Assembly (NCBI GenBank): GCA_030448225.1
Contig: JAUJNJ010000010.1
Span: forward strand, 29,073-93,072
Source: Phycisphaerae bacterium
GTDB lineage: Bacteria; Planctomycetota; Phycisphaerae; Tepidisphaerales; Tepidisphaeraceae
DNA: 64,000 nt
Reading direction: 5' to 3'
Below the pieces are notes generated by a model. It worked only from the letters and a program-made list of their open reading frames with translations. It searched no databases and was not told where the DNA came from. Positions within the stretch are counted from its first letter, which is position 1. Each line of letters starts with the position of its first letter. Made by a program: the position numbers and the translations under genes. This document shows positions 8,158 to 18,002 of this stretch, piece by piece.

Positions 8158-10692
8158 TCAGTCGACGTACATGAACTCGTTGATGCGGAACAGGACCCGC
8201 GCGTAACTCGACCACGCCGCCTCGTCGGCCGCGCCCGTCGGCCCGCCCGGCGACGCCTCGCCCGCCGCGGAGCCGTGGCGCGACGGCGGCCGGTACCGCT
8301 CGCGCAAGCCGTCGAGGAAGCCGATCGCGGCGACCGCCTCGTCGTCGGAGGGGGCGCGGCCCAGCGCCAGCTCGAACGCCCGCGCCACGCGCCCCGCGTC
8401 GTCCGGGCGCTCGCGGCGGACGCGGGCGGCGAACTTGTCGGCCTGGTCGTGGACGAACGGGTCGTTCAGGAAGTATAGCGCCTGGATCGTCGTGATCGAA
8501 CTGTCGCGCGCGGGCGTGCTGGCGTTGCGGTCGGCGCCGTCGAACGTCGCGAAGAACGTCGGCATGTTCAGCCGCGCCGCCATCAGGTAGATGCTGCGCC
8601 GGTCGCTCGGGTACGCCTCGCGGAACGGGTGGTGCTGGGTGAACTCCCGCTTGTCGGCCGGCGGGAACGGGTGCGCCTCACGCATCGGCGAGGGGTCGAG
8701 GTCGCCGCTCAGCAGCAGCATCGTGTCGCGCAACGTCTCGGCGTCGATCCGCCGGCGGTTGAACCGCCAGTGTTGCGCGTTGTCCGGGTCGACCGCCAGG
8801 TTCGTCGGTTCGTCGTCGCTGGCGACGGCGTAGGCGCGCGAGAGCATGATGAGGCGGTGCAGGCGCTTGAACGACCACCCGTCGGCCACGAAGCGGTTAG
8901 CGAGGTAGTCGAGCAGTTCCGGGTGCGCCGGCGGCGCGCCGCGGATGCCGAACTCGCTCGGCGTGCGGACGATGCCGCGGCCGAAGTGGTAGTGCCAGAC
9001 GCGGTTGACGATCACCCGCGCCGTCAGCGGGTTGGCCGGATCGCTCAGCCAGTTCGCGAGCTGGAGCCGCCCGCTCCCCTTCGCCTCCTCGGGCGCGAGG
9101 CGCTGGCCGCCGAGAATTTCCAGAAAGCCGCGGGGCACCGTCGCGCCGAGGTCCTCCGGGTCGCCCTTGATCTGCACCGCGGCGTCGGCGGGCTGCGCCT
9201 CCTCCGAGACGGCGTACGCGAGCGGGGCCCCCTGCAGGCGGTCGACCAGGTCTTCGCGTTCCTCCTCGAGGTCCTTGATCGTCTTCTCGATCTGCGGGAG
9301 TTGCTTCTTCTCCTCGTCGGTCCCACGCCGCGCGATCATCCGGCGCTTGCGCTGGAGCTTCGTCACCTCGTCGCTCGCCTCCCGCAACCGCGCGTTGGCG
9401 GCTTCGGCCTTGGCGACGCTTTCCTTCGGGCCGATCGGCACGAAGTCGGTCGGCTTGCTATCGAGCTCGATCCCGGGGAACGGGTAGCGCGTGCTGTTGA
9501 AGATGCCGTAGAGCGCGTAATAGTCCTCGTCCGACACCGGGTCGAACTTGTGGTCGTGGCACCGCGCGCACGAGAGCGTCAGCCCGAGCACCGTGCGGCC
9601 CACGTTGTCGATCGTGTCCTCGATCGTCAGGTGCTGCGGGTAGCGCGTCTTGAGCGACCCGAAACGCCGGGCGAGCGCGACGTAGCCGGTGGCGATCACC
9701 TGCTCGTCGCGCTGCTCGGTGCTCGTCGCGGGCAGCAGGTCGCCGGCGATCTGCTCGCGGAGGAACTGGTCGTACGGCTTGTCGGCGTTGAACGCGTCGA
9801 TCACGTAGTTGCGGTACAGGTAGGCCTGCGGGACGGGGAAGTCGGAGTTGTCGCCGGCGGTGTCGGCGTAGCGGACGAGGTCGAGCCAGTGGCGCCCCCA
9901 CCGCTCGCCGTACTGCGTCGAGCCGAGCAGGCGGTCGACGACGCGCCCGAACGCCTCGGGCAGCGGCGCGGGGTCGTTGACGAACGCCGACACGTCCTCC
10001 GGCGACGGCGGCAGGCCGGTCAGGTCGAACGTCGCGCGGCGGATCAGGGCCGGGCGGGTCGCGTCACCGACGGGGTTCAGCCCGCGCTTCTCGAGGGCGG
10101 CCAGGAGGAAGCGGTCGACGTCCGTCCGCGGCCACGCTGCGTCCTTCACCGCCGGCCCCGGCACGTGGGCCGGGCGCGGGCGGAACGACCAGAACGCCTT
10201 CGCCTGTTCGAGGTCGATGCGCTTCGCGTCGGCCGGCGTCGCGCCGCCGTGCCGCGGGTCGGGCGCGCCGCGGCGGACCCACTCGGCCAGGTCGGCGATG
10301 GCGGCGTCGGGCAGCCGCTTCTTCGGCGGCATCTGGTGGTCGGGGTCGAGGGATCGGATCGCGGCGATCAGCCGACTGTCGTCCGGCTTGCCCGGCACGA
10401 TCGCCGGCCCGCCCGCGCCGCCGGCCAGCACGCCGTCGCGCGTGTCGAGGAGGAGCTTCCCCTTCACCTGATCGGCTTTGGCCGAGTGACACGCGTAACA
10501 GTTCTCGATCAATACGGGCCGGACCCGCTTCTCGAAAAATTCCGAATCGACCGGATCGAGGGCGACCGGCGACGCCGGCGCGGCCGGCGCCGTCATCCCG
10601 GCGGCGCTGGCGGCGGGGGCAACGCCGAACGCCGCCAACAGGATCGAGCACAGACGGATTAGGATGCCGTGCGAGTACAGGAGACGCTCCAT
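8158..10692 (-). CDS. PSCyt1/DUF1549/DUF1553 planctomycete cytochrome-type protein
   Basis: An intact protein of 844 residues from the ATG at 10692; an upstream in-frame start would add an unlikely leader. A signal peptide covers residues 1-31. The planctomycete cytochrome C domain follows with haem site CYACH at Cys65, Cys68 and His69, and the pattern RLIAAIRSLDPDHQMPPKKR. The DUF1549 region has DRFLLAALEKRGL and RATFDLTGLPPSPEDV, and a second possible haem site CARCHDHKFDPV. A charged coiled-coil segment lies around residues 440-500. DUF1553 has LADWLSDPANPLTARV-like text (here LANWLSDPANPLTARVIVNR) and RVWHYHFGRGIVRTPSEFG. It forms an operon-like pair with the DUF1501 gene downstream. Extracytoplasmic location is likely; the exact reaction is unknown. 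Confidence 0.9.
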   Translation of the reverse strand: MERLLYSHGILIRLCSILLAAFGVAPAASAAGMTAPAAPASPVALDPVDSEFFEKRVRPVLIENCYACHSAKADQVKGKLLLDTRDGVLAGGAGGPAIVPGKPDDSRLIAAIRSLDPDHQMPPKKRLPDAAIADLAEWVRRGAPDPRHGGATPADAKRIDLEQAKAFWSFRPRPAHVPGPAVKDAAWPRTDVDRFLLAALEKRGLNPVGDATRPALIRRATFDLTGLPPSPEDVSAFVNDPAPLPEAFGRVVDRLLGSTQYGERWGRHWLDLVRYADTAGDNSDFPVPQAYLYRNYVIDAFNADKPYDQFLREQIAGDLLPATSTEQRDEQVIATGYVALARRFGSLKTRYPQHLTIEDTIDNVGRTVLGLTLSCARCHDHKFDPVSDEDYYALYGIFNSTRYPFPGIELDSKPTDFVPIGPKESVAKAEAANARLREASDEVTKLQRKRRMIARRGTDEEKKQLPQIEKTIKDLEEEREDLVDRLQGAPLAYAVSEEAQPADAAVQIKGDPEDLGATVPRGFLEILGGQRLAPEEAKGSGRLQLANWLSDPANPLTARVIVNRVWHYHFGRGIVRTPSEFGIRGAPPAHPELLDYLANRFVADGWSFKRLHRLIMLSRAYAVASDDEPTNLAVDPDNAQHWRFNRRRIDAETLRDTMLLLSGDLDPSPMREAHPFPPADKREFTQHHPFREAYPSDRRSIYLMAARLNMPTFFATFDGADRNASTPARDSSITTIQALYFLNDPFVHDQADKFAARVRRERPDDAGRVARAFELALGRAPSDDEAVAAIGFLDGLRERYRPPSRHGSAAGEASPGGPTGAADEAAWSSYARVLFRINEFMYVD

Positions 10693-11202
10693 CACTGAGT
10701 TACGTGCACGCGGGACAGCCGGCCCCTCGTATCCGTTACAACCGCCGAGCCGGAAAGTTGTGTCCGCCGTCCGGGCGCGGCCGGCACGCAGCATCGCCGG
10801 GCACGCTGATGTCAGTTTTTACTTACTTTGTTCTTTCAAACACGCGAGTTATTAACTACAATCCTGTCGCGGTTTCGGTTCATTCTAGCAGGTTCATCGA
10901 GTCCCGGCTCATTTCCGCCGAACCGCGTCGTGCCCATTTCTCGAAATTGTCGTTGATCGTACGGATCGGAACGTGAGGGGGCTTTGTCGGCGGTCGGCAC
11001 GAACGCGTGCGACCGCTACGCGATAGCCTCGGCGGTCGCACGTCGATTCGCAGTCGACGCCCGAACCACCCGTGCATCTCGCGTGTGCCGGCGGGGCTCG
11101 TCCTCGTGCATCCGGCATTTCAAATGGACGACGCGAGGCGCGGCGCGGGGGTCGCCGCCGAAGCGAGACGGGTCGCCGTTTTCACATCCGGACGAACGGT
11201 CT
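10693..11202. other. divergent promoter region, partly AT-rich
   Basis: This spacer separates the DUF1553 gene (-) from the PEP-CTERM gene (+). The part at about 10812-10890 is unusually AT-rich for the window (tttttacttactttgttctt), which suits promoters firing both ways. I cannot assign individual boxes. Confidence 0.4.
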
Positions 11203-11209
11203 GAGGAGG
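11203..11209 (+). promoter_or_regulatory. strong ribosome binding site
   Basis: GAGGAGG ends 7 bases before the ATG at 11217 and fixes the start of the PEP-CTERM protein. Confidence 0.65.
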
Positions 11210-11216
11210 CCAGAAA

Positions 11217-13227
11217 ATGCAGTCCAACCATGTCCCGGCCGCGATGCGGCCGAATGTCGCTACTTTATCCGAAGCCGGCCGCCGCCGCCGCCGCCTTTCC
11301 GTCGCCGTTGCGGCGTTCGCCGCGGCGTTCGCCGCCCGCGACGGGCGCGCTGCCACCTACTACTGGGATGCGGTCCCGGACACCACGAACACGCTCGACT
11401 ACGGGAGCGGCGAGTTCTCGTCAACCGCCGCCAACTGGTGGACCGGCACCGGCTACATCGGCTGGACGAACGCCGCCGACGTCGCGCAGATCGGCGGCGG
11501 CACCTACGGCGGCAAGACGTACCCGGCCGGCGCGGGCGCGCCGGCGCAGGTGCTGACGTTCGGCGAGAACATCACGCTCAACCAGATCACCCAGGGCGGC
11601 GCAAACGCGAGCACCCAACCGGTGACGTTCCGCAGCGCCGACGGCGCCGACCACACGCTCACGCTCGTCGGGACCAACGCCGGGTTCGGGAACAACTCGA
11701 ACACCTCTGCGTTCATCGTCGACGTCGTCGTGACCGGGACCGTCGGCGTGCGGCAGTACAACGCCGGCGTGGTCAACTACACCCGGGCGAACACGTTCAC
11801 CGGCGGCCAACTGATCACCAACGGCGTCCTGCGGGCGACCGACGGCGTCGGCCTGCCGTCGAACAACCTGCTCACGATCACGAGCGGCGCGTTCGAGACC
11901 AGCGGCACGTTCACCCGACCCGTCGGCAACACGCCCGGCGCCGTGCGGCTCCAGGGCGGCGACGGCGGCCGGGGGCAACAGCGGCTTCAGCGCGTTCGGC
12001 GGGCCGCTCACGGTGAACCTTGGCGGGCGCGGCGACGCCCGCAACGATCACGTGGGGCATTCCCGACGGCGTCGCGGGCACCGCGGCCGATTTCAACCCC
12101 AACTCGCTCATCCTCAACGCCTCCACCGCCGACAGCCCGATCACGCTCGCCAACGACCTCGACATGTACCAGGCGTCGGGGGTCCAGAACCGCGGCCTGA
12201 TGGTCAACTCCGCGACCCAACCGGCGACCATCACCGGCCTGATCAGCAGCTCCGGCGCCGGCAGGACCGTGGTCGTGAAGAACGGCGGCGGCACGCTGAT
12301 CCTGCCCGCGCCAACACCTACGCCGGCGGCACCCGCATCACGGGCGGAACGCTGGCGGTCGGCAACGACGGCGTCCTCGGCACCGGCGGCCTGGAGGTCG
12401 GCGTGACCTCGGCGACGTTCCGCTCGGCCGATGCCGCCTCGCGGACGCTGGCCAATCCGCTCACGCTGACCACCGGCGGGACCCTCGGCGCGCCTGGCAC
12501 CGGCGACCTCACGTTCACCGGCGAGGTCGTGTTCGGCAGCGGGGCCAAGACCGTTACCGTCGACAACAACACGACGAACTTCGCCGGCCCGCTGAACGGG
12601 ACCGGAGCCCGATGACCAAGGCCGGCCCCGGCACGCTCGTCTACTCCTTCCTCGACAGCTTCAACGGCTCGTATACGAAGCCGACGGCGGTCAACGCCGG
12701 CACGCTGAAGCTTGTCGCCGGGTTCGGCAACAACCCGATCGTGCTCGCCGAGCATCAGCGTCGCCGCCGGCGCGACGCTCGACGTGACGGGCGTGACCGA
12801 CGGCTTCCTCGTCGGCAACGCGAGCACCGGCGGCCAGACGCTCACCGGCACCGGCGGCACGGTCCTCGGGCGGGCCGGCTTCACCGACGGCGGCACGTTC
12901 CGGGCGGACCTGGACCTGCCCAGCCCGTCGACGCCGACCCTCACGTTCGGCGCGCTGACGATCGAGCAGTTCGGCATCGAGACGCTCGCGTTCAGCGGCA
13001 CGGCCGACGGCACGAGCACCTACGTGCTCGCGGCGTACCAGTCGCTCGCGGGCAGCTTCGACTCGGTGGTCCTGCCCGAGTCGTACGAGCTGGACTACGG
13101 GCCGCGGACGAGCCCCGGGCAGATCACGATCACGCCGGTGCCCGAGCCGGGCGCGGCGCTGCTGTCGCTCGGCGGCGGGGCGCTGCTGGTCCGCGGGCGA
13201 CGGGCGCGGCGGCAGTCGCGGGCGTGA
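11217..13227 (+). CDS. PEP-CTERM protein with autotransporter-type beta-strand repeats (frameshifted)
   Basis: An N-terminal signal with an Arg-rich start (RRRRRLSVAVAAFAAAFAA) leads into a long beta-rich passenger. Typical repeat phrases are NTFTGGQLITNGVLRATDG, NTYAGGTRITGGTLAVGN and GTGGLEVG. The C-terminus has the sorting signal VPEPGAALLSLGGGALLV followed by an Arg cluster (RGRRARR), the tripartite PEP-CTERM pattern. The frame shifts about five times, near 11970, 12035, 12312, 12612 and 12755. Such proteins are recognised by an exosortase and processed at the membrane; no exosortase gene is in the window. It is followed closely by a pseudopilin gene on the same strand. Confidence 0.8.
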
Positions 13228-13340
13228 GCAGCGAAGAACCGCCGGTCCGCCCGCCGCCGCGGCGGGGCCGGCCGGCGGCGTGCGCCTCGACGCGCCCGCG
13301 CCGCGTCATCGACGGTCGAAACTGACGGAACAGGTGGAAC

Positions 13341-14206
13341 ATGAAGAGCTCACGGCGCGCGGGTTCACCCTCGTCGAACTCCTGGTGGTCATCGGGATCA
13401 TCGCACTTCTTATCAGCATCCTGCTGCCGGCCTTGAACCAGGCGCGCGGAGCGGGCGCGCACGCTCAAGTGCCTGTCGAACCTGCGCCAGATCGGCATGG
13501 CGGCGGCGATGTACACGAGCGAGTCCAAGGGGGTACCTGGTCCCCGCCGACGTGTTCGACCCCGCGGGGCGGCGAGCCGTACGGGCGGTCGTGGAGCGAC
13601 ACGTGGGTGACGATCCTCGTCGCCCAGAAGTTCCTGCCCTACCCGACGACCGGCGACCAGGTGAACCCGCCCAGCGTCGACAACGTCTTCCACTGCCCCG
13701 CCGGCGTCCTCGAGGAGTCGCGGATCGCCGCGATCTCCACCGGCCTGCCGACCAACCGCCGCGACGCGCAGGGGGCGATGGGCTACCTGCACCAGTCGGT
13801 CGCGCCCCGCGGGCTGCAGCCCGGGCTCAACGTATTCTCGTGGTACGGGATCAACGGCTCGTCCGACCCGAACAGCACGAGCATCGCCCACCGCCGGGTC
13901 CAACGCGTCGCCGCCGGCACGCGCGGGAAGCGGAAGGTGACGGCCGTGCGGAGCTCGAGCGAACTGGTGTTCATCTTCGACGGCATCCTCGGCCTGAACC
14001 ACCAGAGCACCAACGCGAACCGGCTCAACGCGCGTCACAACGGCCAGAAGACGACGAACGTCGCGTTCCTCGACGGCCACGCCGAGTCGTTCCCGACGAA
14101 GTCGCTGCCCGGCGGCGACGGCAACGCCAACCCCGCGGGCACCACGTTCGGCCTGACGAACCTCCGCAACTTCGCCTACCCGAAGTGGCGCATCGACCAG
14201 CCGTGA
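13341..14206 (+). CDS. type II pseudopilin-like protein with H-X9-DG-type end (frameshifted)
   Basis: The ATG at 13341 begins MKSSRRA, then one missing base shifts into [20 protein letters not shown], the prepilin cleavage/methylation motif (cleavage after Gly, Glu at +5) and hydrophobic helix. Further shifts lie near 13448 and 13535. The pieces LKCLSNLRQIGMAAAMYTSE and, near the C-terminus, TTNVAFLDGHAESFP match the DUF1559-like/H-X9-DG family so abundant in planctomycetes. Processing needs a prepilin peptidase, not present here. It follows the PEP-CTERM gene by about 110 bases, so the two may be co-transcribed. Confidence 0.8.
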
Positions 14207-14301
14207 CGTGCGACGTGCGAGCGTCGACGGCCCGCGATCCGATCGACGCGCCGGAAGTGACGCCGTCGCTCGAGGCAATTCCGAAACGGAGACCATGACC
14301 A

Positions 14302-14343
14302 AAGGCCCCGGGCGGCGAAGGAAGCTTCGCCGGCCGGGGCCTT
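14302..14343. terminator. hairpin terminator between convergent genes
   Basis: The arms aaggccccgg (14302-14311) and ccggggcctt (14334-14343) pair perfectly. An inner stem cggcgaag/cttcgccg closes on a 4-base loop, with one G-G mismatch between the two stems. It lies between the pseudopilin (+) and the D,D-carboxypeptidase (-) and may serve both. There is no long T-run. Confidence 0.65.
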
Positions 14344-14404
14344 GTCACATCCCACGCACGCGGCCACGCCGGGGCGTGTGCGGCGTCGTTGGAGGATAGC
14401 CCGT

Positions 14405-16054
14405 TCATCGCTGCTGCGCGACGGCCGGGCGGGTCGCCGGGGCGGTCGCGGGGACGCTCCGAAGGTCCGGCCAGGCGACGAGGAGGCGGATCGCCTCGTC
14501 CTGTAGCGCCTCGTACGGCTTCACGCTGCCGTCGATCCCGTTGTAGATGAACGAGAACGCCAGCCACCGCCCGCCGCGGGTGCGGACGTAGCCGCTGCAC
14601 GCGCGCACGCCGCCGATGAAGCCGGTCTTGGCGAAGACGTGGCCGGCGACGTCGGTGAGGCGCTTGCCGAGCGTGCCGTCGCGGCCGGCGACCGAGAGGC
14701 TGTCGCGGAAGACGCCGCCGTCGCGGTGGGCGAACATCCGCACGAGCAGGTCGCTCATCAGGCGGGCCGTCACCCGATTGTCGCGGCTGAGGCCCGAGCC
14801 GTCGGCGACGACGAGGCCGGCGTCGTCGATGCCGCTGCGCCGCAGGAACCCGCGGACGGCCTCGCCCCCCGCCTCCCACGAGCCCGGCTCGTCGCGCCCC
14901 GCGTCGGCGCGGTGCTGGCGGCCGAGCATCTTGCAGAACGCCTCGGCGAAGACGTTCTGGCTGTTCTTGTTGATCCGCCACAGCGCGTCGGGCATCGCCG
15001 TCTCGTGCGTCGCGACGATCGCGTCCGCCGGCGGCACGAGCGACCCGCCGAGCGGCTTGTCCGCGCGCCTGATCTCCCCCTCGATCCGAATCCCGCGCGA
15101 GGCGAGGTGCGTGCGGAGCGCGTCGGCGAAGAAGTGCGCGGGGTCGGTGACGGCCTTGCTCTCCAGCGCCGTCCGCTTCGTCACCGCGCCGCTCAGCGTG
15201 AACACCGGCGCTTCCGGCTCGCGCACGATGGCGGCCTCGGGGCCCGCGCCGGTCGTGACCTTGTTGAGGATCTTCACCCCCGCCGTCGGCGGCATCACCG
15301 CGAACGCCGCGGGCGCGCCCTTCGCGGCCGCGGGGGTGAGGGTGACGTCGATGCAGTTGTCGTTGAAGTTCAGACCCGCGACCGGCGCGGCGTACCAGTC
15401 ACCGCGGAACGACTTGCTCCACGACGGGTGCGTGAGCTGATCGTCCAGCGCGCCGCCGTAGTAGTAGAGATCGCCGCGGACGCGTTCGACGCCCCGCCGC
15501 TTCAGCGCGTCGGCCCACGCGTCGAGAATCGTGAGGGGCGTGCCGCCCGCCTTCTTGGCGATCGTCGGGTCGCCGGTGGCGGGGTCGCCGGTGCCGATCA
15601 GCCAGAGGTCGTCGCCGTCGATCGCGAGGTACGTCTTGAACGCGTGGCCCGCGCCGAAGCGGTCGAGGTCGGCGGCGCTCGTCGGGAGCTTCATGTTGCT
15701 CGCCGGCAGCACCGGCCGGTCGGCGTCGCTCGCGTACAACTCGCGGCCCGAGGCGATGTCGACGACGCGGGCGCCGTAGTGGACGCTGCCGTCGTCGCGG
15801 CGGTGCAGCGTCTCCGACAGCCTCCGCGCCAGCGCCGCCTCCGCCCCCGCGGGCGGCGGCGGCGGCGCGGCCGCCCCGCGACCGGCGGCCGCGCACCCGG
15901 TCTGAAGGAGCGAGAGGACGACGAGTGACAACAACACTCGCGTTGCTGCGAATCGCCGGGCGGCGTAGCCCCCTCCGCCCCGTTTGGCTGTCGCCCCAAA
16001 GGGTCCGCTGCATGGGAGGTATAGTCTTCTGAAGCTCGACCGCGAAAGGTTCAT
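14405..16054 (-). CDS. dacB: D-alanyl-D-alanine carboxypeptidase/endopeptidase (PBP4 type)
   Basis: An intact protein of 549 residues. It has a long basic leader and then a lipoprotein-like signal (LLSLVVLSLLQTGC). The penicillin-binding motifs are in order: SxxK in LPASNMKLPTSA, SxN in DGSGLSRDNRVT and KTG in HVFAKTGFIGGV. The wide gap between SxxK and SxN is typical of the PBP4/DacB family, which carries large inserted domains. It would trim or cleave peptidoglycan peptides in the periplasm. Its start overlaps the stop of the upstream amidase gene by 4 bases (ATGA), so the two are probably translated together. It is the last gene of a three-gene cell-wall cluster. Confidence 0.9.
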   Translation of the reverse strand: MNLSRSSFRRLYLPCSGPFGATAKRGGGGYAARRFAATRVLLSLVVLSLLQTGCAAAGRGAAAPPPPPAGAEAALARRLSETLHRRDDGSVHYGARVVDIASGRELYASDADRPVLPASNMKLPTSAADLDRFGAGHAFKTYLAIDGDDLWLIGTGDPATGDPTIAKKAGGTPLTILDAWADALKRRGVERVRGDLYYYGGALDDQLTHPSWSKSFRGDWYAAPVAGLNFNDNCIDVTLTPAAAKGAPAAFAVMPPTAGVKILNKVTTGAGPEAAIVREPEAPVFTLSGAVTKRTALESKAVTDPAHFFADALRTHLASRGIRIEGEIRRADKPLGGSLVPPADAIVATHETAMPDALWRINKNSQNVFAEAFCKMLGRQHRADAGRDEPGSWEAGGEAVRGFLRRSGIDDAGLVVADGSGLSRDNRVTARLMSDLLVRMFAHRDGGVFRDSLSVAGRDGTLGKRLTDVAGHVFAKTGFIGGVRACSGYVRTRGGRWLAFSFIYNGIDGSVKPYEALQDEAIRLLVAWPDLRSVPATAPATRPAVAQQR

Positions 16055-17205
16055 CGGATCGCCTCCCCGGTCGTCTTCGCGGTGGCACGCGCCGTCGGCT
16101 GCGTGGTCGGGGCTGTCGTCGGACCGCCGTGCGGCTCACTCCGGATCGTGCCCGCCGCCGACTTGCGCGGCTTGCCCATCAGCTTGCGGGCGCTGTCGAT
16201 GACGTGATCCCACTGAAACGCCGGCCCCGGGTCGCTCTTGTTCTTCTGCACGTGGTAGTGGCCGATCACGCCCTGGTACTCCTCCCACTGCGCGTCGGTC
16301 AGCACGTGGGGGATGAGTTGGCCCTGCTCGTCGCGCGGGTAGTCGCACTCGATCTTCGGCAGCACCGTGCAGAGGGCGGCGGTGAGCTTGATGAGGGAGG
16401 CGTACTGCTGCGGGGTGAAGTCGTACTGCCGCCGCGGCGAGCCTTGGATCTCGCCCACGACAAGTTCGTTCCGCGCCGGGCGGCCGACGAAGTCCTTCGT
16501 CCGCACGCCGGTGCCGAGCGACTTCGGCAGCGTGATGCGGGTGCGGCCGTCGTCGTCCTTCGCGTACCACGCCTTGAACGGGTCGACCTCCCCGCTGGCG
16601 TAGGCGCCGAGGTTGGCGATCTCGATGCCGACCGAGCGGTGATTGGACTTCGTCGCGTGCCACGACGCGTCCTTCACGTCGAGCGTCTGGTAGATCGTGC
16701 CGTCGATGTCGAGCATGAAGTGGACGCTGAGGCCGCGCATGTCGTGCAACACGCGGAAGCACCGCTCGCTCGTGCCGGCCACGTCGTAGTGCAGGACGAA
16801 TTGGTCCACCTTGTCCTGCACGAGCGCCAGCGGCCACCCACCGCCGCGCACCTGCTCGGCCTCCTGCGTGGTCAGGACCTTCGTGCGCGTGCCGTAGCGG
16901 TTGGGCGCGTCGAGTTGCATCCGCTTCGGCTGCGTCGCCGCCGCCTGCGTGGTGGCCGCCCACGACGCCTGCTCGGGCGGCGCGAACCGCCGCTCCACGC
17001 GATAGGCGTCGTAGCCGCCGGGGTCGGTCCAGAGGACGACGGGGGCGCCGGTGCGGAACAACTGCCCCGCCACCACGATCTCGTCGCCGTAACGCTTGAC
17101 CGGCGTGCCCGGCTTCACGCCGCGGCGCGAGGCGCAGCCGATCGACAGGCCGGCGCAACACAGGATCAGGACGGTGATGACGCTGCGTCGGAGCGGTATC
17201 GACAT
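16051..17205 (-). CDS. N-acetylmuramoyl-L-alanine amidase, Amidase_2 family, lipoprotein
   Basis: An intact 384-residue protein with a lipoprotein signal (VLILCCAGLSIGC; Cys after Gly). The amidase core shows DQFVLHYDVAGTSERCF (first zinc His), SWHATKSNHRSVGIEIAN and VIGHYHVQKNKSDPGPAFQW, which gives the second His and the Asp zinc ligand in the pattern H-x-H...K.DPGP.F.W of the AmpD/N-acetylmuramoyl amidase family. A Gln/Thr/Arg-rich C-terminal tail follows. It would cut the bond between muramic acid and the stem peptide. It lies 86 bases downstream of a second amidase gene and overlaps the D,D-carboxypeptidase gene. Confidence 0.88.
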   Translation of the reverse strand: MSIPLRRSVITVLILCCAGLSIGCASRRGVKPGTPVKRYGDEIVVAGQLFRTGAPVVLWTDPGGYDAYRVERRFAPPEQASWAATTQAAATQPKRMQLDAPNRYGTRTKVLTTQEAEQVRGGGWPLALVQDKVDQFVLHYDVAGTSERCFRVLHDMRGLSVHFMLDIDGTIYQTLDVKDASWHATKSNHRSVGIEIANLGAYASGEVDPFKAWYAKDDDGRTRITLPKSLGTGVRTKDFVGRPARNELVVGEIQGSPRRQYDFTPQQYASLIKLTAALCTVLPKIECDYPRDEQGQLIPHVLTDAQWEEYQGVIGHYHVQKNKSDPGPAFQWDHVIDSARKLMGKPRKSAAGTIRSEPHGGPTTAPTTQPTARATAKTTGEAIR

Positions 17206-17291
17206 GGGGCGAATCTCGGTAAGCGAAACGCCCGCGCGCGGGCGCGGACCGGGCGCGACTTTACCCGCACCGCGTTATTAATGGAATGTCG

Positions 17292-18002
17292 TCAGCGGGC
17301 CGGGCGGGTGTCGGGCGCCGTCCGCGCGATGCGCGTCGTCGGGCCGTTCGGGAGCGGGTCGCGGTAGACGATCTCCGGCCGGTGCCCTTCGCGCAGGGCG
17401 GCCGCCCACTTCTGGATCGAGCCGTCCTCAATGTAGCGGTAGAGGTCGCGGCCGGGGCAGACGGTTTGGCCGTTCACGCGGTCGTTGTGCCCGGCGATGT
17501 CCGACGTCGGGATGTCGAGCGTGTGACCCAGCCACGCGACGAGGCGCACGAGGCTGTCGAGTTGCTCGGGGCTCATCCGCTGCTGCTCGAAGTTGCCCAT
17601 GAGTTCAACGCCGACGTGCCCCTGCAGCGCGTACTGCGTGTTCGACTCCGGCTCGTACCGCAGCGACCGCCCCTCGTAAATCGTGCCGTCGGGCGCGATG
17701 AGGAAGTGGTACGGCAGGTCCGGCCACTTCTTCTCCCGCTGCCCCCACGCCTGCATGTTCCGGACGAACACCTCCGGCGTCGTCTTCCCCGTCCACAGCG
17801 TGCCGGCGTGATGGATCGTGATGAACTTCGGCGTGTGCGCCCGCGCGTCCGGGATCGGCTGCGCCTTCGAACCCCAGTCCGCCGCGGCCACGATGAGCGG
17901 CTTGTCCACCACTGCCGGCCGCGCCGGCCGTCCGCCCGACGTGGCGCAACCGGCCGCCGCAACACCGCACAAGAACCAGAGTAGATACGGGTTGTGGGAC
18001 AT
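17292..18002 (-). CDS. N-acetylmuramoyl-L-alanine amidase, PGRP-like, lipoprotein
   Basis: An intact 236-residue protein. A short lipoprotein signal ends in GVAAAGC. The amidase/PGRP fold is shown by FITIHHAGTLWTG (first zinc His), WPDLPYHFLIAPDGTIYEGR, HVGVELMGNF and DIAGHNDRVNGQTVCPGRDL, which supplies the second His and the Cys zinc ligand. The Cys ligand separates it from the AmpD-like gene next door. It is the first gene of the cell-wall cluster 18002 to 14405, so regulation of all three probably comes from the AT-rich region upstream of 18002. Confidence 0.88.
   Translation of the reverse strand: MSHNPYLLWFLCGVAAAGCATSGGRPARPAVVDKPLIVAAADWGSKAQPIPDARAHTPKFITIHHAGTLWTGKTTPEVFVRNMQAWGQREKKWPDLPYHFLIAPDGTIYEGRSLRYEPESNTQYALQGHVGVELMGNFEQQRMSPEQLDSLVRLVAWLGHTLDIPTSDIAGHNDRVNGQTVCPGRDLYRYIEDGSIQKWAAALREGHRPEIVYRDPLPNGPTTRIARTAPDTRPAR

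Noticed and set aside
8629..10662. A 677-codon open frame on the + strand
   Set aside because: Antisense to the PSCyt1/DUF1553 gene, which has clear domains and haem sites.
11217..13227. A true type V autotransporter
   Set aside because: The repeats resemble autotransporter passengers, but the C-terminus is a PEP-CTERM signal and no beta-barrel domain follows.
14639..15928. A 429-codon open frame on the + strand
   Set aside because: Antisense to the D,D-carboxypeptidase with all its catalytic motifs.
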